A stretch of 45,380 bases of DNA from positions 375,522-420,901 of the forward strand of contig KZ111170.1 in NCBI GenBank assembly GCA_002077045.2, written 5' to 3'. Shown piece by piece: positions 11,081-20,586 of the stretch. The DNA comes from Rachicladosporium sp. CCFEE 5018 (taxonomy: Eukaryota; Ascomycota; Dothideomycetes; Cladosporiales; Cladosporiaceae). Numbering within the stretch: the stretch's first letter is position 1; the number at the start of each line of letters is the position of its first letter. The translations under genes and the position numbers were made by a program. Under the pieces are notes generated by a model. It did no database searches. It worked only from the letters and a program-made list of their open reading frames with translations, and was not told where the DNA came from.

Positions 11081-12320
11081 TCACTTCATAGGGCTTGCGG
11101 CCGTTTCGGCACTCGCTGCCTGTAGCCACTTGTATGAGTAGCTGCTGCAGATCATGCAGCATTACATTTGGCAATGCATGATTCGCTTGCGGCGGGTGTC
11201 CTGCGTGGACATCTGCCAACACCTTCACTCACCATACTCTCGCTCATACCCTTCGTCACTCTTCCGATCATACGTATATTGAGCTAACAAACTGTACACA
11301 CTGACTTTGAAGCAGATAGAGCAAGAGCGGCTGGAGGGAAGAGGGACTAGGCGAAAAGCTTGGCGCTAGAAGACATTACATGCCGGTTCTTACGAGAAAG
11401 GCATTGTGAACGTCCGCACAACTGCAACACGCGGCCACAAGGCCTTTGTAGGCCTCAGAATCCTCTCGCCTCGCCATTATAGTGTTCGTGATTGAGACCG
11501 CCGGCCTCGCGGGAAGGAAGGCAAAGAAGGCAACCGGGCCCAGCTCAGCCACAACAATGCCTCCACCGATGATCGTACCTCCGGCGTATCTGCGGATGCT
11601 TCAAAGACTCGTTGTCATCACTGAGGCCCGGCCATGTCACATCTGGGGACAACTCCGATAATCAGCGTCGCACAGTGAACTGCAATGGGAGATGAAATGG
11701 CGATCACGTGACGTCATCGGTCCGCAGCCGTGAGGCCGCCATATTATGTTCGTCTCGGAAGCGATCTCAAAGGATTGCTACGCGGGGTCTGCTGGATTTC
11801 ACTGCCTGTTTCGTCTAGCGCGGCACCCTATTGCGGGATAGCTGTGGCCTCAGGCTTTAGTCAGAAGGCATCCTGGATTCCGTCCATCACGACACCCCTT
11901 CGCAACACGGTTTCCGATCTGTTCCGTTGTGCCTCCTACTGAGCGGCCGGCCTCTGCTGTTCTCACACGTCTCGGTACTCCGCCTCATGTTTCGAATGGC
12001 TTTCAGCGGTCCGTACCCGCCGATGATCCCACCGCATGGTGGCATTCCAAATGCCGGACCATGCATATCTCACCCTCGGTGCCGTTGCTACAGCCTGTGC
12101 CTTGTGCTATGAGGCCTTGCGATAGTAAGCGCAAGACTCTGTGAAGGCAGCGCAAGTGAATGAGCGCCTTGATACTGTAGTACAAAGCTGTGTATGCGTG
12201 CATTTGCACATCGATTTCCCCTTCAAAGATCACCTCGCAAATAATACCAAGTACCGATAGCTCATCACCTGCTGCATTAGACTGCAGCATCGTGCACTAC
12301 ATTGCAGCAATCAACTAGCT
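11081..12320. other. NOT3-C2H2 intergenic region
   Basis: 1.24 kb between the NOT3 stop and the C2H2 start, complete only in contig 2. Positions 11976-12404 are the part absent from both contigs 1 and 3. No gene was recognised. It contains the conserved CACGTGACGTCA element and presumably the C2H2 promoter. Confidence 0.5.
11705..11716. promoter_or_regulatory. Overlapping CACGTG and TGACGTCA sites (second copy)
   Basis: The same 12-mer as at 10490-10501 with E-box (11705-11710) and CRE-type (11709-11716) cores intact. The base after it differs between copies (T here, G in contig 1), while the core is unchanged. Confidence 0.45.
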
Positions 12321-13018
12321 ATGTCCGGCTACTACCAACCACCCTTCCCGGGTGGGCAGGTATGCATGATCAAGAAACCACTTACTCGAATTACATTGAC
12401 AGGGCTTTAGCGTTCAGCACAGCGACCAGCATACTCCGGGTCATCGCAACATTACGCCAACGCACAACAAACGCCCCAGTACAACTCTCAACAAGCACGG
12501 TATCTAACCCAGGCGTACCAGCAACTACAGTATAATTTCACTCTATCCATCGCCATCGATCTCTTCTAACAAGCTCCAGACCTCAACATCAGTCGTACCA
12601 GCAACGTCAATCATACCAACAGTCCCAGGCCTACCACCAACACCAATACCAAAATCTACCGCCCTCGCCACCCCCAACCAGCTCCAACCCTTCTTCACCC
12701 TCAGACTGCTCGTCGTACGTCCGTCCCAAGACCTCCACTAAACCCACCACTGACCTCGACCCCAGACCGCAACAACCCCAACCACCGCTCTACGTCTGCG
12801 TCTCTTATGGTTGCACCTCCTCGCACAAACGCTTAGCGGACCTCCAACGCCACATCGAGCGCGTGCACAAGGTCGGCGAAGTCCTCTACGATTGTCACAT
12901 ACCGGGCTGTAACCGTGTGGGCAAGTACGGGATCGGCAGGCTTGACAAGCTCAGGGATCATCTAAGGGAGAAGCATCATTTGGATATTCCTAAGCGAGGA
13001 GGTCGAAGGGAGAGCTAG
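12321..13018 (+). CDS. C2H2-type zinc-finger protein
   Basis: Three exons, 12321-12359, 12411-12529 and 12580-13018, give 198 residues. Both introns are about 50 nt, and the second has a clear CTAAC branch site; the first acceptor is CTTTAG, needed to skip an in-frame TAG. Residues 14-80 are a Gln/Tyr-rich low-complexity stretch with repeated SYQQ-like units. Two fingers follow: Cys126, Cys131, His144, His149 (C-x4-C-x12-H-x4-H) and Cys158, Cys163, His180, His185 (C-x4-C-x16-H-x4-H). The tail is basic (PKRGGRRES). A role in DNA or RNA binding is likely but no named family was recognised. The stop is 221 bp from the stop of the convergent esterase gene. Confidence 0.78.
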
Positions 13019-13239
13019 GGTGGGAGGCGACTGATTTGCATTGATGGCGTTGAATTGCTAATTTGCTTGCGCCGTGTGTGGCGCGCATGGGCAGGGACGG
13101 GACTGGCATTTGCTACAGAGATGGGTATACCCTAGTGTCGGCTGTTTGGTATGGCGCATTGTGGCCTGGCAAAGGAATGATTGAGTGACTTTTCGGATCG
13201 AATGTAGTATATATCATATCATAGAGTTCATAACACATC

Positions 13240-14754
13240 TCACGAGCTCAGCGGCCCACCGCCGGCGGGCTTGATGTCCCACCAATTGCCCTTACCCCAG
13301 GTCCACAGGATCGCTTGCCATGAGGCCCACTGGTGGCCTCCTTCGGGGAAGTAGTAGTTCTGGTATCTGTCACACTAGATCAGCAAACGTTCGTCTTATG
13401 ACTTTCTGAGCTTGCGAACTTACCCAGACAGCCCAGCCGCGTCCAGCCTCGCACCACTATTGATCGAGTTCTGGAACGCAATATCGTAAAAGCCAGCGCT
13501 TAAAAAGATGCCCACATCCTTCAGCCCAGGCGTCTGGTATATCGGATCTCCTTGCACGGGGAACGGGATATTAGACATCACGTTGTAGGTCCCGAAAGTC
13601 TCCGTAGCATTGAAGAGCATTGTTGCCGTTAGACCACCGCCTAGTGATAAGCCGGCGAAGGCTCGACGGGACTGCGTAGAGTCGGCCCGGAACTTTGATT
13701 CGATGAACGGGATGAGGTGGGACTTGTAGTTCGCGGCGACGGCGTTGTAGAAGGCGTTGTATCCTTCTGTAGACTTGTCAGCTCACCAACATCTCGCTAC
13801 ATATCGAGCATAGCGACAAGATACTTACCGACGTCGAAGCCTTCCTGCGAGCGATTGGTGGCATACTGATGCGTGGTAAAGCCAAGGTCGTAGAAGTTCG
13901 GCGTCACTACAATGGTAGGTTCGAGGTACTTCTCCAAGATGAGATGATCCATGATCTGGTGAGCGCGAGCGACATTGAACCAGTCTGAGTCATTCCCTCC
14001 ACCCCCGTGAGAAAGGTAGAGCACTGGGTACACTTTGTTCGGGTTGGTATGGTAGCCTGCTGGGAGGTAGACGCCGGTGGAGTGGACATCTAGTGCATGA
14101 GATTAGCGGGTAATAGACTCACGGTGGTGAGGAGCGTGTACTTGGTGATGGGTATGTCAACCCTGGACTCGGGTATTCGTAGAACGCAATCTCCCCTCTC
14201 GCACTCTCCTTCACAGGAAACTGATAAGTGTAGTCCAAGTTCGAATACCTTCGGTTCGCAGGCACCTCCACTACACTATCAACCTGATCCCCTCTCCTCG
14301 CCTCAATCGGCAGATTTCCCTCATCTATAAATCCAGCACAACTCGGCCAGATCCCTTTACAATCAGGATAGAATGCGTACTGGTACGTCTGACTTGGAAG
14401 CGGTAGACTCAACTCCCACAACGCCTCCCCGTCATTGTAGGTCATGTTGAAGCCCGCGTAAGAGACATTGGCATTGACATCGCTCGTGGCGAAGTTCTGG
14501 TAGGAGAACTGGCCAGGCTTCCAGGCGTAGGGACTATAGCCGGAGGATTTGGAGACGGAGGCGTGCGGGGCATCGGAGAGGTAGTTGATGCCGCCAACTG
14601 TGACAGAGGAGGGCTGCGTGGTACCATTGTGGCGGTAGATGAAGTCTACCACGTAGCCTGTTGGGCCGTGGGACGTTTTGCGAACGGTCGTTTCGCGGTA
14701 GGCGGAGGCTGGGGAGAGGAAGGAGAGGACAAGGAGAGGGAGTTGGAGATGCAT
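13240..14754 (-). CDS. Secreted alpha/beta-hydrolase esterase (esterase D-like)
   Basis: Four exons: 14142-14754, 13829-14089, 13424-13766 and 13240-13366; 447 residues. An N-terminal signal peptide (MHLQLPLLVLSFLSPASA) predicts secretion. The catalytic domain starts near residue 205. The oxyanion segment SHGGGG is at 231-236, the nucleophile elbow GLSLGG at 330-335 puts the serine at 332, and the likely catalytic His is 417 (EGGHQW). The layout matches the putative-esterase family that includes feruloyl and acetyl-xylan type carbohydrate esterases, so a plant-polymer or ester substrate is plausible. All three introns are GT-AG. The first (14090-14141, donor GTACAC) removes an in-frame stop and joins YPSPN to VHSTGVYLPAGY. 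Confidence 0.88.
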
Positions 14755-15488
14755 GGTGGAGGAGTACGGATCGAGGGCAGTGCTCTCTACGTACAGGACC
14801 TTACTATCTCATTGTGCACTCTTTCTGACTATTTGTACTGCGACGCGGTCCTTCGGAGCGTTGCGTGCGAGAGACCTAAGCCTGACGTACTATGCTCCCC
14901 GCTCAGCGGTATGCACATGAATGGTGGAGCCGATGGAAGCTACAGTGTAGTAGCATAGCAGGGTGCAGGTCTTATGTGAGAACAGAAGATAATAGCCTGA
15001 ATGCTCTTGAGAGGAATAGATAGATGTCCAAAGATCATATGCTTACGATGACTTGGATCTCTGAATCGAGCAGCGCGGAACGCTCTGACCCTTAGATATA
15101 GCGCCTGGCAGCACACGATGCTTGGAGCATTCGTGAGCCATTGTGAGTATTGCTTGCTGCCGTCACAGCAGTATGAAATTGCACCACGAGGTCGCAATGA
15201 CAGCGCGGTAGCCGAATATCTAGTAGTGAGAGGCTAGTGAGAAGCATGAGGGGAAGTAGCCAAGCTTGCGGATGATCGGCGCAGATCTATGAGCTTAATG
15301 ACTCGTGTGATGTTCCGTCGGCAAGAGTGGGTGAAGAGGTCAGCGATGCTGGCTGCTCTAGAATGTACATTTCCTGTGCTAAGTCATTTAATCTGATAGA
15401 ACGCCGAAAGCTTCCTGGCTTGATTTCCTGAGTCGACCCCGCGCATGCTTTGACGGCTCCACATAGCTTCACTTGTGTCAGTGAGGGA
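14755..15488. other. Intergenic, esterase upstream region
   Basis: 734 bp between the esterase start and the stop of the next minus-strand gene. It should contain the esterase promoter. No coding signal was recognised. Its counterpart at 32638-33370 is similar with scattered changes. Confidence 0.5.
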
Positions 15489-16784
15489 CTATAGCTGCGG
15501 CGTGGCCACATCTGGTAGTAACGGCGCCTCTTGCTCATTCTTCTCGCTCAGCTCGTACATTGGCGGCGCCTCGTAGACTGGCGGATGAGCCTCCTCGTCT
15601 ACTGGGAACCACTTAGCCTCGTTGTAGCCCAAAGCCGTAAGGACTCTCTTCGTCCTCTCGCTAGTAGGTGCCTTCCCACGGTGTACAACGCGGATCCAGA
15701 ACCATACGGTGAAGCGACTCGCGACGTAGAACATCGCGCAGTAGAGCAAGCCGATGGCCAGACCCGTCAGAACAGGTGTGAGAATAGCCATGAAGCCGCT
15801 GACGAAAGACCCCAAGAACTGATGATGGCCGTGATGTGGTCCGCGGTGATGGCCATGGTGTTCATGTGGTCCGTGAGGGTGCATTCCTCGAGGAGGGCCA
15901 TGGCGGAAAGGAGGTCCATGAGGCTTGCCATCGAGGTTGAAGTGAGGCCCCTTGATGTGGCCTGGAAGTCTGTGCGGGCGCCCCCCTTTACGCCCAGCGC
16001 AGCCTGCAAGCTTTCCAATCCTGCTGTGCTTCGCGACGTCCGCTTTATCCTGGAGAATGCGTACTAATCGGCAGACTGGGGCGGGGAGTGAGCCGCACTC
16101 ATGCGATGGCGGGATGGGTATGGGCCGAGGCGCCATTGCTGCTGGCATAGGCGGATGTTCCTCATGCAGTGGTTCGACGGATAAGATCAAAATCTCCCCA
16201 GTCTGGAACTTCAGAAGCTGGATGGCGACCTCGTCAACCTCCATGGGCTGATTCTCTATTTCCAATAATCGCCATCTCAGTGCGACCATCATCTCGCTCT
16301 CATCATCGTTGCGTTGAGACTTGTCGATGCTGACGCCGTGGCTGGTGACTTTGAGTTCCACAGCACGGTTCAGACGTTCGTCATGTTCAGTGTCATCGCG
16401 AGACGTCGATGCCGCAACTTGACGCACATGGAGTGTTCGATCCATGTGGGTGTCCGTGTGGAACGGGAAAATGGGCAGCCCATTGAGCACAAGATCGTAC
16501 CCGTCAGAGGATACCGTGAAGTCAAGTAGCAGGTTGTTCGCGCCACCTTGGATCCAGAGCTTGTCGTCTGCCTCAGCAACGCCTTCGCTGTCCTTCTTCT
16601 TCGGAGCGAAGGCGCATGTTGAACAAGGTAGCTGTATCGAATGTGCGCGAGCGATGGCAACGGGACCGTGTGTGTCGGAGAGACTCTCAGAGGCTGCAGC
16701 GTCCAGATTTGGAGGAATGAGGAAGCCGTTCGCGCCAGTCGCGACCAGCGCGCAGGCGAGCAGGCCGATGGAGCGGCTGAACAT
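15489..16784 (-). CDS. Membrane protein with His-rich lumenal part and PPxY tail
   Basis: Single exon, 431 residues. A signal peptide (MFSRSIGLLACALVATGANG) is followed by an extracellular or lumenal region of about 300 residues with a CSTC motif. A His/Pro/Gly-rich stretch (about 286-326) precedes a hydrophobic membrane segment within 327-367. The C-terminal tail of 64 residues carries two PPxY motifs, PPVY (401-404) and PPMY (407-410). A type I single-pass topology fits. It resembles uncharacterised fungal proteins (possibly the family annotated DUF7728; recalled, not checked). The frame is open 116 residues further upstream, but that part lacks protein character and the signal peptide fixes the start at 16784. 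PPxY motifs are ligands for WW domains of Rsp5/NEDD4 ubiquitin ligases, so a sorting or adaptor role is inferred. Confidence 0.75.
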   Translation of the reverse strand: MFSRSIGLLACALVATGANGFLIPPNLDAAASESLSDTHGPVAIARAHSIQLPCSTCAFAPKKKDSEGVAEADDKLWIQGGANNLLLDFTVSSDGYDLVLNGLPIFPFHTDTHMDRTLHVRQVAASTSRDDTEHDERLNRAVELKVTSHGVSIDKSQRNDDESEMMVALRWRLLEIENQPMEVDEVAIQLLKFQTGEILILSVEPLHEEHPPMPAAMAPRPIPIPPSHECGSLPAPVCRLVRILQDKADVAKHSRIGKLAGCAGRKGGRPHRLPGHIKGPHFNLDGKPHGPPFRHGPPRGMHPHGPHEHHGHHRGPHHGHHQFLGSFVSGFMAILTPVLTGLAIGLLYCAMFYVASRFTVWFWIRVVHRGKAPTSERTKRVLTALGYNEAKWFPVDEEAHPPVYEAPPMYELSEKNEQEAPLLPDVATPQL

Positions 16785-17173
16785 GATGATCGCAGTCGTA
16801 TTCCGAATGGTATGAGCTTGTAGCAGTAGAGGACTGCAGGCACCCAGGAAGAGAGGATTGAAGGGATGTCCAACGATGAAGCCAGAGGGCTGACGCGGAC
16901 AAGGCTGAGCCCCCGCGGGCGCTGGCTGGAGGATGATGTGACGGCGGCGGAGCCGGATACGAACACTAGACCCTAAGACGAAGCTTGTCTCGAAGCTTAT
17001 GTAGACTTGAGTCACGTGACAGTAAGAATTCGATATTGCATGGAAGTTAATACTGCAGTGATCGCGGATCACGGCGCACAACCTGCATACCGTGGATAAC
17101 AGCGAACAGAGCGAATCGATATAGACCAACACTCGTCATATCCAAGAGGAATCTCCGAGCTTGAACGGCCAGC
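16785..17173. other. Divergent promoter: membrane-protein and MYND genes
   Basis: 389 bp between two divergent start codons. It contains the perfect palindrome GTCACGTGAC, kept in the second copy. No coding content was recognised. Confidence 0.5.
17011..17020. promoter_or_regulatory. Palindromic GTCACGTGAC site
   Basis: A 10-bp perfect palindrome with CACGTG core, a typical bHLH or Cbf1-type binding site. It lies 153 bp upstream of the MYND start and 226 bp upstream of the divergent gene start. Conserved at 34890-34899 while flanking bases differ. Confidence 0.45.
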
Positions 17174-17455
17174 ATGGAGAACGAACCACCCGCTTCCCAA
17201 ACACCGACATGCGCCAAGTGCAACAAGGCCGCATCTGACAATGCTGAGACTCAATTGAAACCTTGCACCATGTGCCACAGCGTCCTCTACTGCTCTCGCG
17301 ACTGCAAGAAAGCCGATTTGAAGGCCCACAAGAAGGTTTGCCCGCAGCTCGCGCAAGAATACGCCAAGACGGCCGATATAAAGATGGCTACGCGAGCGCC
17401 TCCCAAGGGTGGTGAGGATCGGGGAGGGCTGAGGAAATGGCAATTCGATACTTGA
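17174..17455 (+). CDS. Small MYND-type zinc-finger protein
   Basis: Single exon, 93 residues. The MYND zinc-binding set is complete: Cys13, Cys16, Cys31, Cys34, Cys40, Cys44, His52, Cys56 (C-x2-C ... C-x2-C ... YC-x3-C ... H-x3-C). The protein is little more than this finger plus a basic tail. MYND domains usually bind proline-rich partner proteins. The copy at 35053-35334 differs at about two dozen bases, nearly all third codon positions, with only four amino-acid changes, which shows selection on the protein. No larger enzyme domain (SET or similar) is attached. Confidence 0.85.
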   Translation: MENEPPASQTPTCAKCNKAASDNAETQLKPCTMCHSVLYCSRDCKKADLKAHKKVCPQLAQEYAKTADIKMATRAPPKGGEDRGGLRKWQFDT

Positions 17456-18034
17456 AGGAACTGAGACTGGACAACCTCATTGAAGTATTCAAGAAAGCCC
17501 AGGAGCCTCAGACGAACAACGTTCAGGCATAACTACCGAATCGCCATTTACCTGCCGAAGATTGAACCTTGGGTGAGCGGTGTTCTAGCAGGGCCATCGT
17601 CGCCATGGCTGTCGACGAAGGAACCTCAAGTTGTCTCACCGGGCGTGCCTGATATACAGTGCCATGGTCGGGAGACCCGGGGCCGTGTGAGCAGCTCGCA
17701 GTGTGCCACGGAGACAGGGACTTCGTGTGCGAGCGGAGCCATGGTCACAGAAAGTGCCGACATGGTGTTAGGCAGAAACGAGCTCGCGACGGTCAGTGGG
17801 TTGCAAAGTCTATGCCACCGCGGCCCTGGTCTCGACTTATCCCACCAGCCCGTTGAGCTGGCTGTGCATTTGGGGATGACTGAACGCATGCCGAGCATTG
17901 CGCCCATCTCGACACCGGAAATAAACAGTAACATCACACATGCCCATACACATCACTGCACAAACAGACGGCCAACTTCAGGAGAACAGGGATGAAGCTT
18001 AACAATCATCTCATACACTCATCCCATCATCTAC
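17456..18034. other. Intergenic with unassigned open frames
   Basis: 579 bp between convergent genes. Open frames run on the plus strand (17480-17995) and minus strand (17626-17937), and counterparts exist in the second copy. Substitutions between copies change amino acids about as often as not in both readings, so neither looks like a selected protein. It may be 3' untranslated sequence or a non-coding transcript. Confidence 0.4.
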
Positions 18035-20131
18035 CTACTTCTGCGGTCTCGGCCCAATAATCTGCCTCCGCCCTCCAATAGCAATCCCACTCCCACTTGA
18101 GCTCCCGCGATTCATCCCATCCCCGCCCGTAAACCCATACTGATTCACATCCCACGTCTGCCCCTCGCCCACACCTTCATTCGGATCCCTCTTCCTCTCA
18201 GCAACGCGCTTCTGCTCTGTCTCCCACTCCCGTTGTCGTTCGCGTTCACGCTCCATTTCGCGCTCGAGGAGGGATTTGGAGGCCCAGCCGCCGGCTTGAG
18301 TGGACTTCTGCGAAGCTTGGCGACGATCATTGAGGGTTGACTGCTCGAGGGCTGTATCGCCGGTTTCGGTCGCGGAGGAGATGCGAGGTTGAGGGGTTGA
18401 GGGGGCGGGGTTGGAGGAAAGGAAAGCGGAGGTGCGGGTTTGAGTTGTGGGCTGTGGGGTAAAGGGGTCGTAGGCCTTTGGCTGGGGCGTGGGGAGGGGT
18501 CGGTTTGTGCTGCCTAGGGGTGAGGAACTGGGTGCTGAGTCAGGGTTATATCGAGGTACTGAAGAGCTGGAGAGGTTGGAGTTAAGTTGCTGGGTTGGCC
18601 TGGTGAGGGCTGTGGGCAACTCTGATTCTTCTTCGTCGGGAGGACCGTTGACCTCAGGCATAGGTTGTGGTAAAGGTCTTGAAGTTAGAGATGGCAACGG
18701 TGCTTTTGTCTTCTGCTCTCGAGGTGCTCCACTCTGTGCTGGCTTTGCAGGCGTTGTTGGCTGATTCGCCTGCCATTGCTTGCGCAGAGACTCTCGCTCG
18801 TCCGGTGCCCAGCTGGCCTCGCTCTCTTTAGCGCTGTCCGGCCGTTGCGTCTGCGCTGTGCTGAGTCGAGAGCTGTTCGAGCTTTGCGTGAGTCGCTCTT
18901 CCCTTTCCATCTGATAATGGCGCTCTCGTTCTCTAGCTTCCTCCAGCTGATGCTCTAGCTCGCGCACACGTGCTTGTTCCGGAGTCTCGTTCTGTCCGTC
19001 GGATCCAGTACTTGCAGCAACCGACTCACGCTGATGTTGTGACAATGTCTGGCCACGTAGAATAGTACTCGATGCGACTCGAGGCTTCTCGGGCGGCTTC
19101 TTTGTCATCAGTCGCTTGGAATCCGCATCTTCTTTCCGTCGTACTTCTTCCTCCTGCTTCCACTTTCGCTCCTGCTCTGCCCACTGTCGCTTCTGCTCTT
19201 CGACATGCTGCCTCTCGGCCTCACGCTGTCTCTGAGTCTCATCTTCCCATCTCCGCTCCTCTTGTAGTCTCTCTCGCTCCTCCTCCGCCTCCCGCTCTGC
19301 TCGCCTATCGATGTCTGCCTGCTCTGTCTGTTTTCTTACACGCTCCCCCTCCGCAGCCTTCTCTTTTCGCACACGCTCCTTCTCGGCAAGACTCGGCACT
19401 GTCGGCCCCTGACTAGTAATCTGACGCCGCGCCCCAAAGCTGATACCCTGGTTTCCCTGTGAAGCACCACCCATGTAGCCATACTGAGCAACATTCCAGG
19501 CTGGTGATGTGGCACCCTCGTCGGTCTTCTTGCTCCAGGAGGAGACTGATCCAGAGCCTGATCCTGTCGATCCACCCGTCCGGGCTGGGGACATTGGCCG
19601 CATCGCACCAGATCCTCTGGTCTGCGACGTAGGTGCGCCGTACATGCTTGATCTCCCATTCATGCCACTTCCAGTCCCATTCGGCGACAGAGGGTTTGCC
19701 GCCTTCTTCGGCCCTATCGTCGATCGAAACACAGTCGGCTTGACAGCGTGCGCCTGCCGCGAGAACGCTCCCAAGCATTGCAGCACTTGCGCCGGGTCTT
19801 TGCTCTCGAACAGATCGACCGTCAGGAAGCGGTCATGTGCCGGCATGTTGAGTGGTGGCATCTCGCATGCCCTCAAGAAGTGCGAGATATTCTCCATCTG
19901 AATGAATGGCATTCCGCTCTTCTTGAACTTAATGCCTGGGGTGGGAAGCACTTTGTTGGCGAGTTCGCATAGGGCGGTGCCATCTTTCAGAGCATCCAGA
20001 AGGTCACCGGGAGGTATTGATCGACCAAGCGACTCTTCGATCCATTGTCTCGTTTCATTGGCAGCCTGTGGAGTGTATCGTCCGAGTCGCAGGTTGCGCA
20101 TGTCCTGGTCGAGGGAAGTGACGGACGCCAT
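18035..20131 (-). CDS. Calponin-homology protein with two calponin-like repeats
   Basis: Single exon, 698 residues. A calponin-homology domain fills about residues 22-130 (RQWIEESLGRSIPPGDLLDALKDG ... DLFESKDPAQVLQCLGA), as in transgelin/Scp1/Stg1 actin cross-linkers. Two calponin-type repeats follow: residues 211-238 (AWNVAQYGYMGG ... FGARRQI) and the extreme C-terminus (TWDVNQYGFTGG ... IGGRRQI). Between them lie a charged coiled coil (about 245-345, Glu/Arg/Lys-rich) and a Pro/Ser-rich linker. A role in bundling or stabilising actin filaments is inferred from the family. The long coil makes it much larger than yeast Scp1 (about 200 residues). Its start lies 455 bp from that of the divergent HAPSTR1-like gene. 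Confidence 0.88.
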   Translation of the reverse strand: MASVTSLDQDMRNLRLGRYTPQAANETRQWIEESLGRSIPPGDLLDALKDGTALCELANKVLPTPGIKFKKSGMPFIQMENISHFLRACEMPPLNMPAHDRFLTVDLFESKDPAQVLQCLGAFSRQAHAVKPTVFRSTIGPKKAANPLSPNGTGSGMNGRSSMYGAPTSQTRGSGAMRPMSPARTGGSTGSGSGSVSSWSKKTDEGATSPAWNVAQYGYMGGASQGNQGISFGARRQITSQGPTVPSLAEKERVRKEKAAEGERVRKQTEQADIDRRAEREAEEERERLQEERRWEDETQRQREAERQHVEEQKRQWAEQERKWKQEEEVRRKEDADSKRLMTKKPPEKPRVASSTILRGQTLSQHQRESVAASTGSDGQNETPEQARVRELEHQLEEARERERHYQMEREERLTQSSNSSRLSTAQTQRPDSAKESEASWAPDERESLRKQWQANQPTTPAKPAQSGAPREQKTKAPLPSLTSRPLPQPMPEVNGPPDEEESELPTALTRPTQQLNSNLSSSSVPRYNPDSAPSSSPLGSTNRPLPTPQPKAYDPFTPQPTTQTRTSAFLSSNPAPSTPQPRISSATETGDTALEQSTLNDRRQASQKSTQAGGWASKSLLEREMERERERQREWETEQKRVAERKRDPNEGVGEGQTWDVNQYGFTGGDGMNRGSSSGSGIAIGGRRQIIGPRPQK

Positions 20132-20586
20132 GATGGGTGATCAAGTGTAATTTCGTGCTATCGCATGTCTCTAGAGATGTTAGATACTCATCACCCTTTC
20201 TGTCAGACTGTAATTCGAGACTGTTATTGCCGAGCATCTGCTGGCAACAACATTGCGGGCAGTCGCAACTGACATCAGGGTACGGCTACTCCCGCTCGCT
20301 GCCAAACAAGGCGCCCCACAACACAAGGGCACCTCGTTCTTTGATCATACCCTGCTCGGCTTTCTATTGTCAACGCCATCACGCGACCCTTCATTCACCG
20401 AGTGCCGGAGAGAGGAAGAGTAATCAGGGCTCGCAGTCTAGGAGGCTACATCGTTCACTATTGCTCATCTCAGCCGCGGCGATCTATAAAGCAAGCACGG
20501 GCGACTGCATCGACCACCCATCTCCGACCAACGGTAGCAAACACGCAAGTCAAAGTGCCGACAACTGCCATACCACCGACACTACC
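20132..20586. other. Divergent promoter: CH-protein and HAPSTR1-like genes
   Basis: 455 bp between divergent starts. The plus-strand frame of the next gene is open through all of it, from 20137, but with no protein character; it is treated as promoter and leader. Confidence 0.5.

Larger units (their letters stand above)
10861..11975 (+). repeat. Contig-2 start, counterpart of 9645-10760
   Basis: Same orientation and order as 9645-10760, 1115 bp against 1116 bp. See the finding on haplotype structure. Confidence 0.9.

Noticed and set aside
14119..14754. A 211-residue esterase fragment ending in a stop (apparent pseudogene)
   Set aside because: A GT-AG intron at 14090-14141 removes the stop and restores the catalytic domain; the same holds in the second copy.
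15489..17132. A 547-residue start for the His-rich membrane protein
   Set aside because: The extra 116 residues have no protein character, lie across the divergent promoter, overlap the GTCACGTGAC site, and precede a clear signal peptide at 16784.
17480..17995. Overlapping open frames on both strands (also 17626-17937 minus) as a gene
   Set aside because: Between the copies, amino-acid changes are frequent in both readings, with no domain or splice signals. Left as unassigned.
20137..20586. A 150-residue N-terminal extension of the HAPSTR1-like protein
   Set aside because: The frame is broken in the second copy by a small indel near 38205, and the stretch is the divergent promoter.
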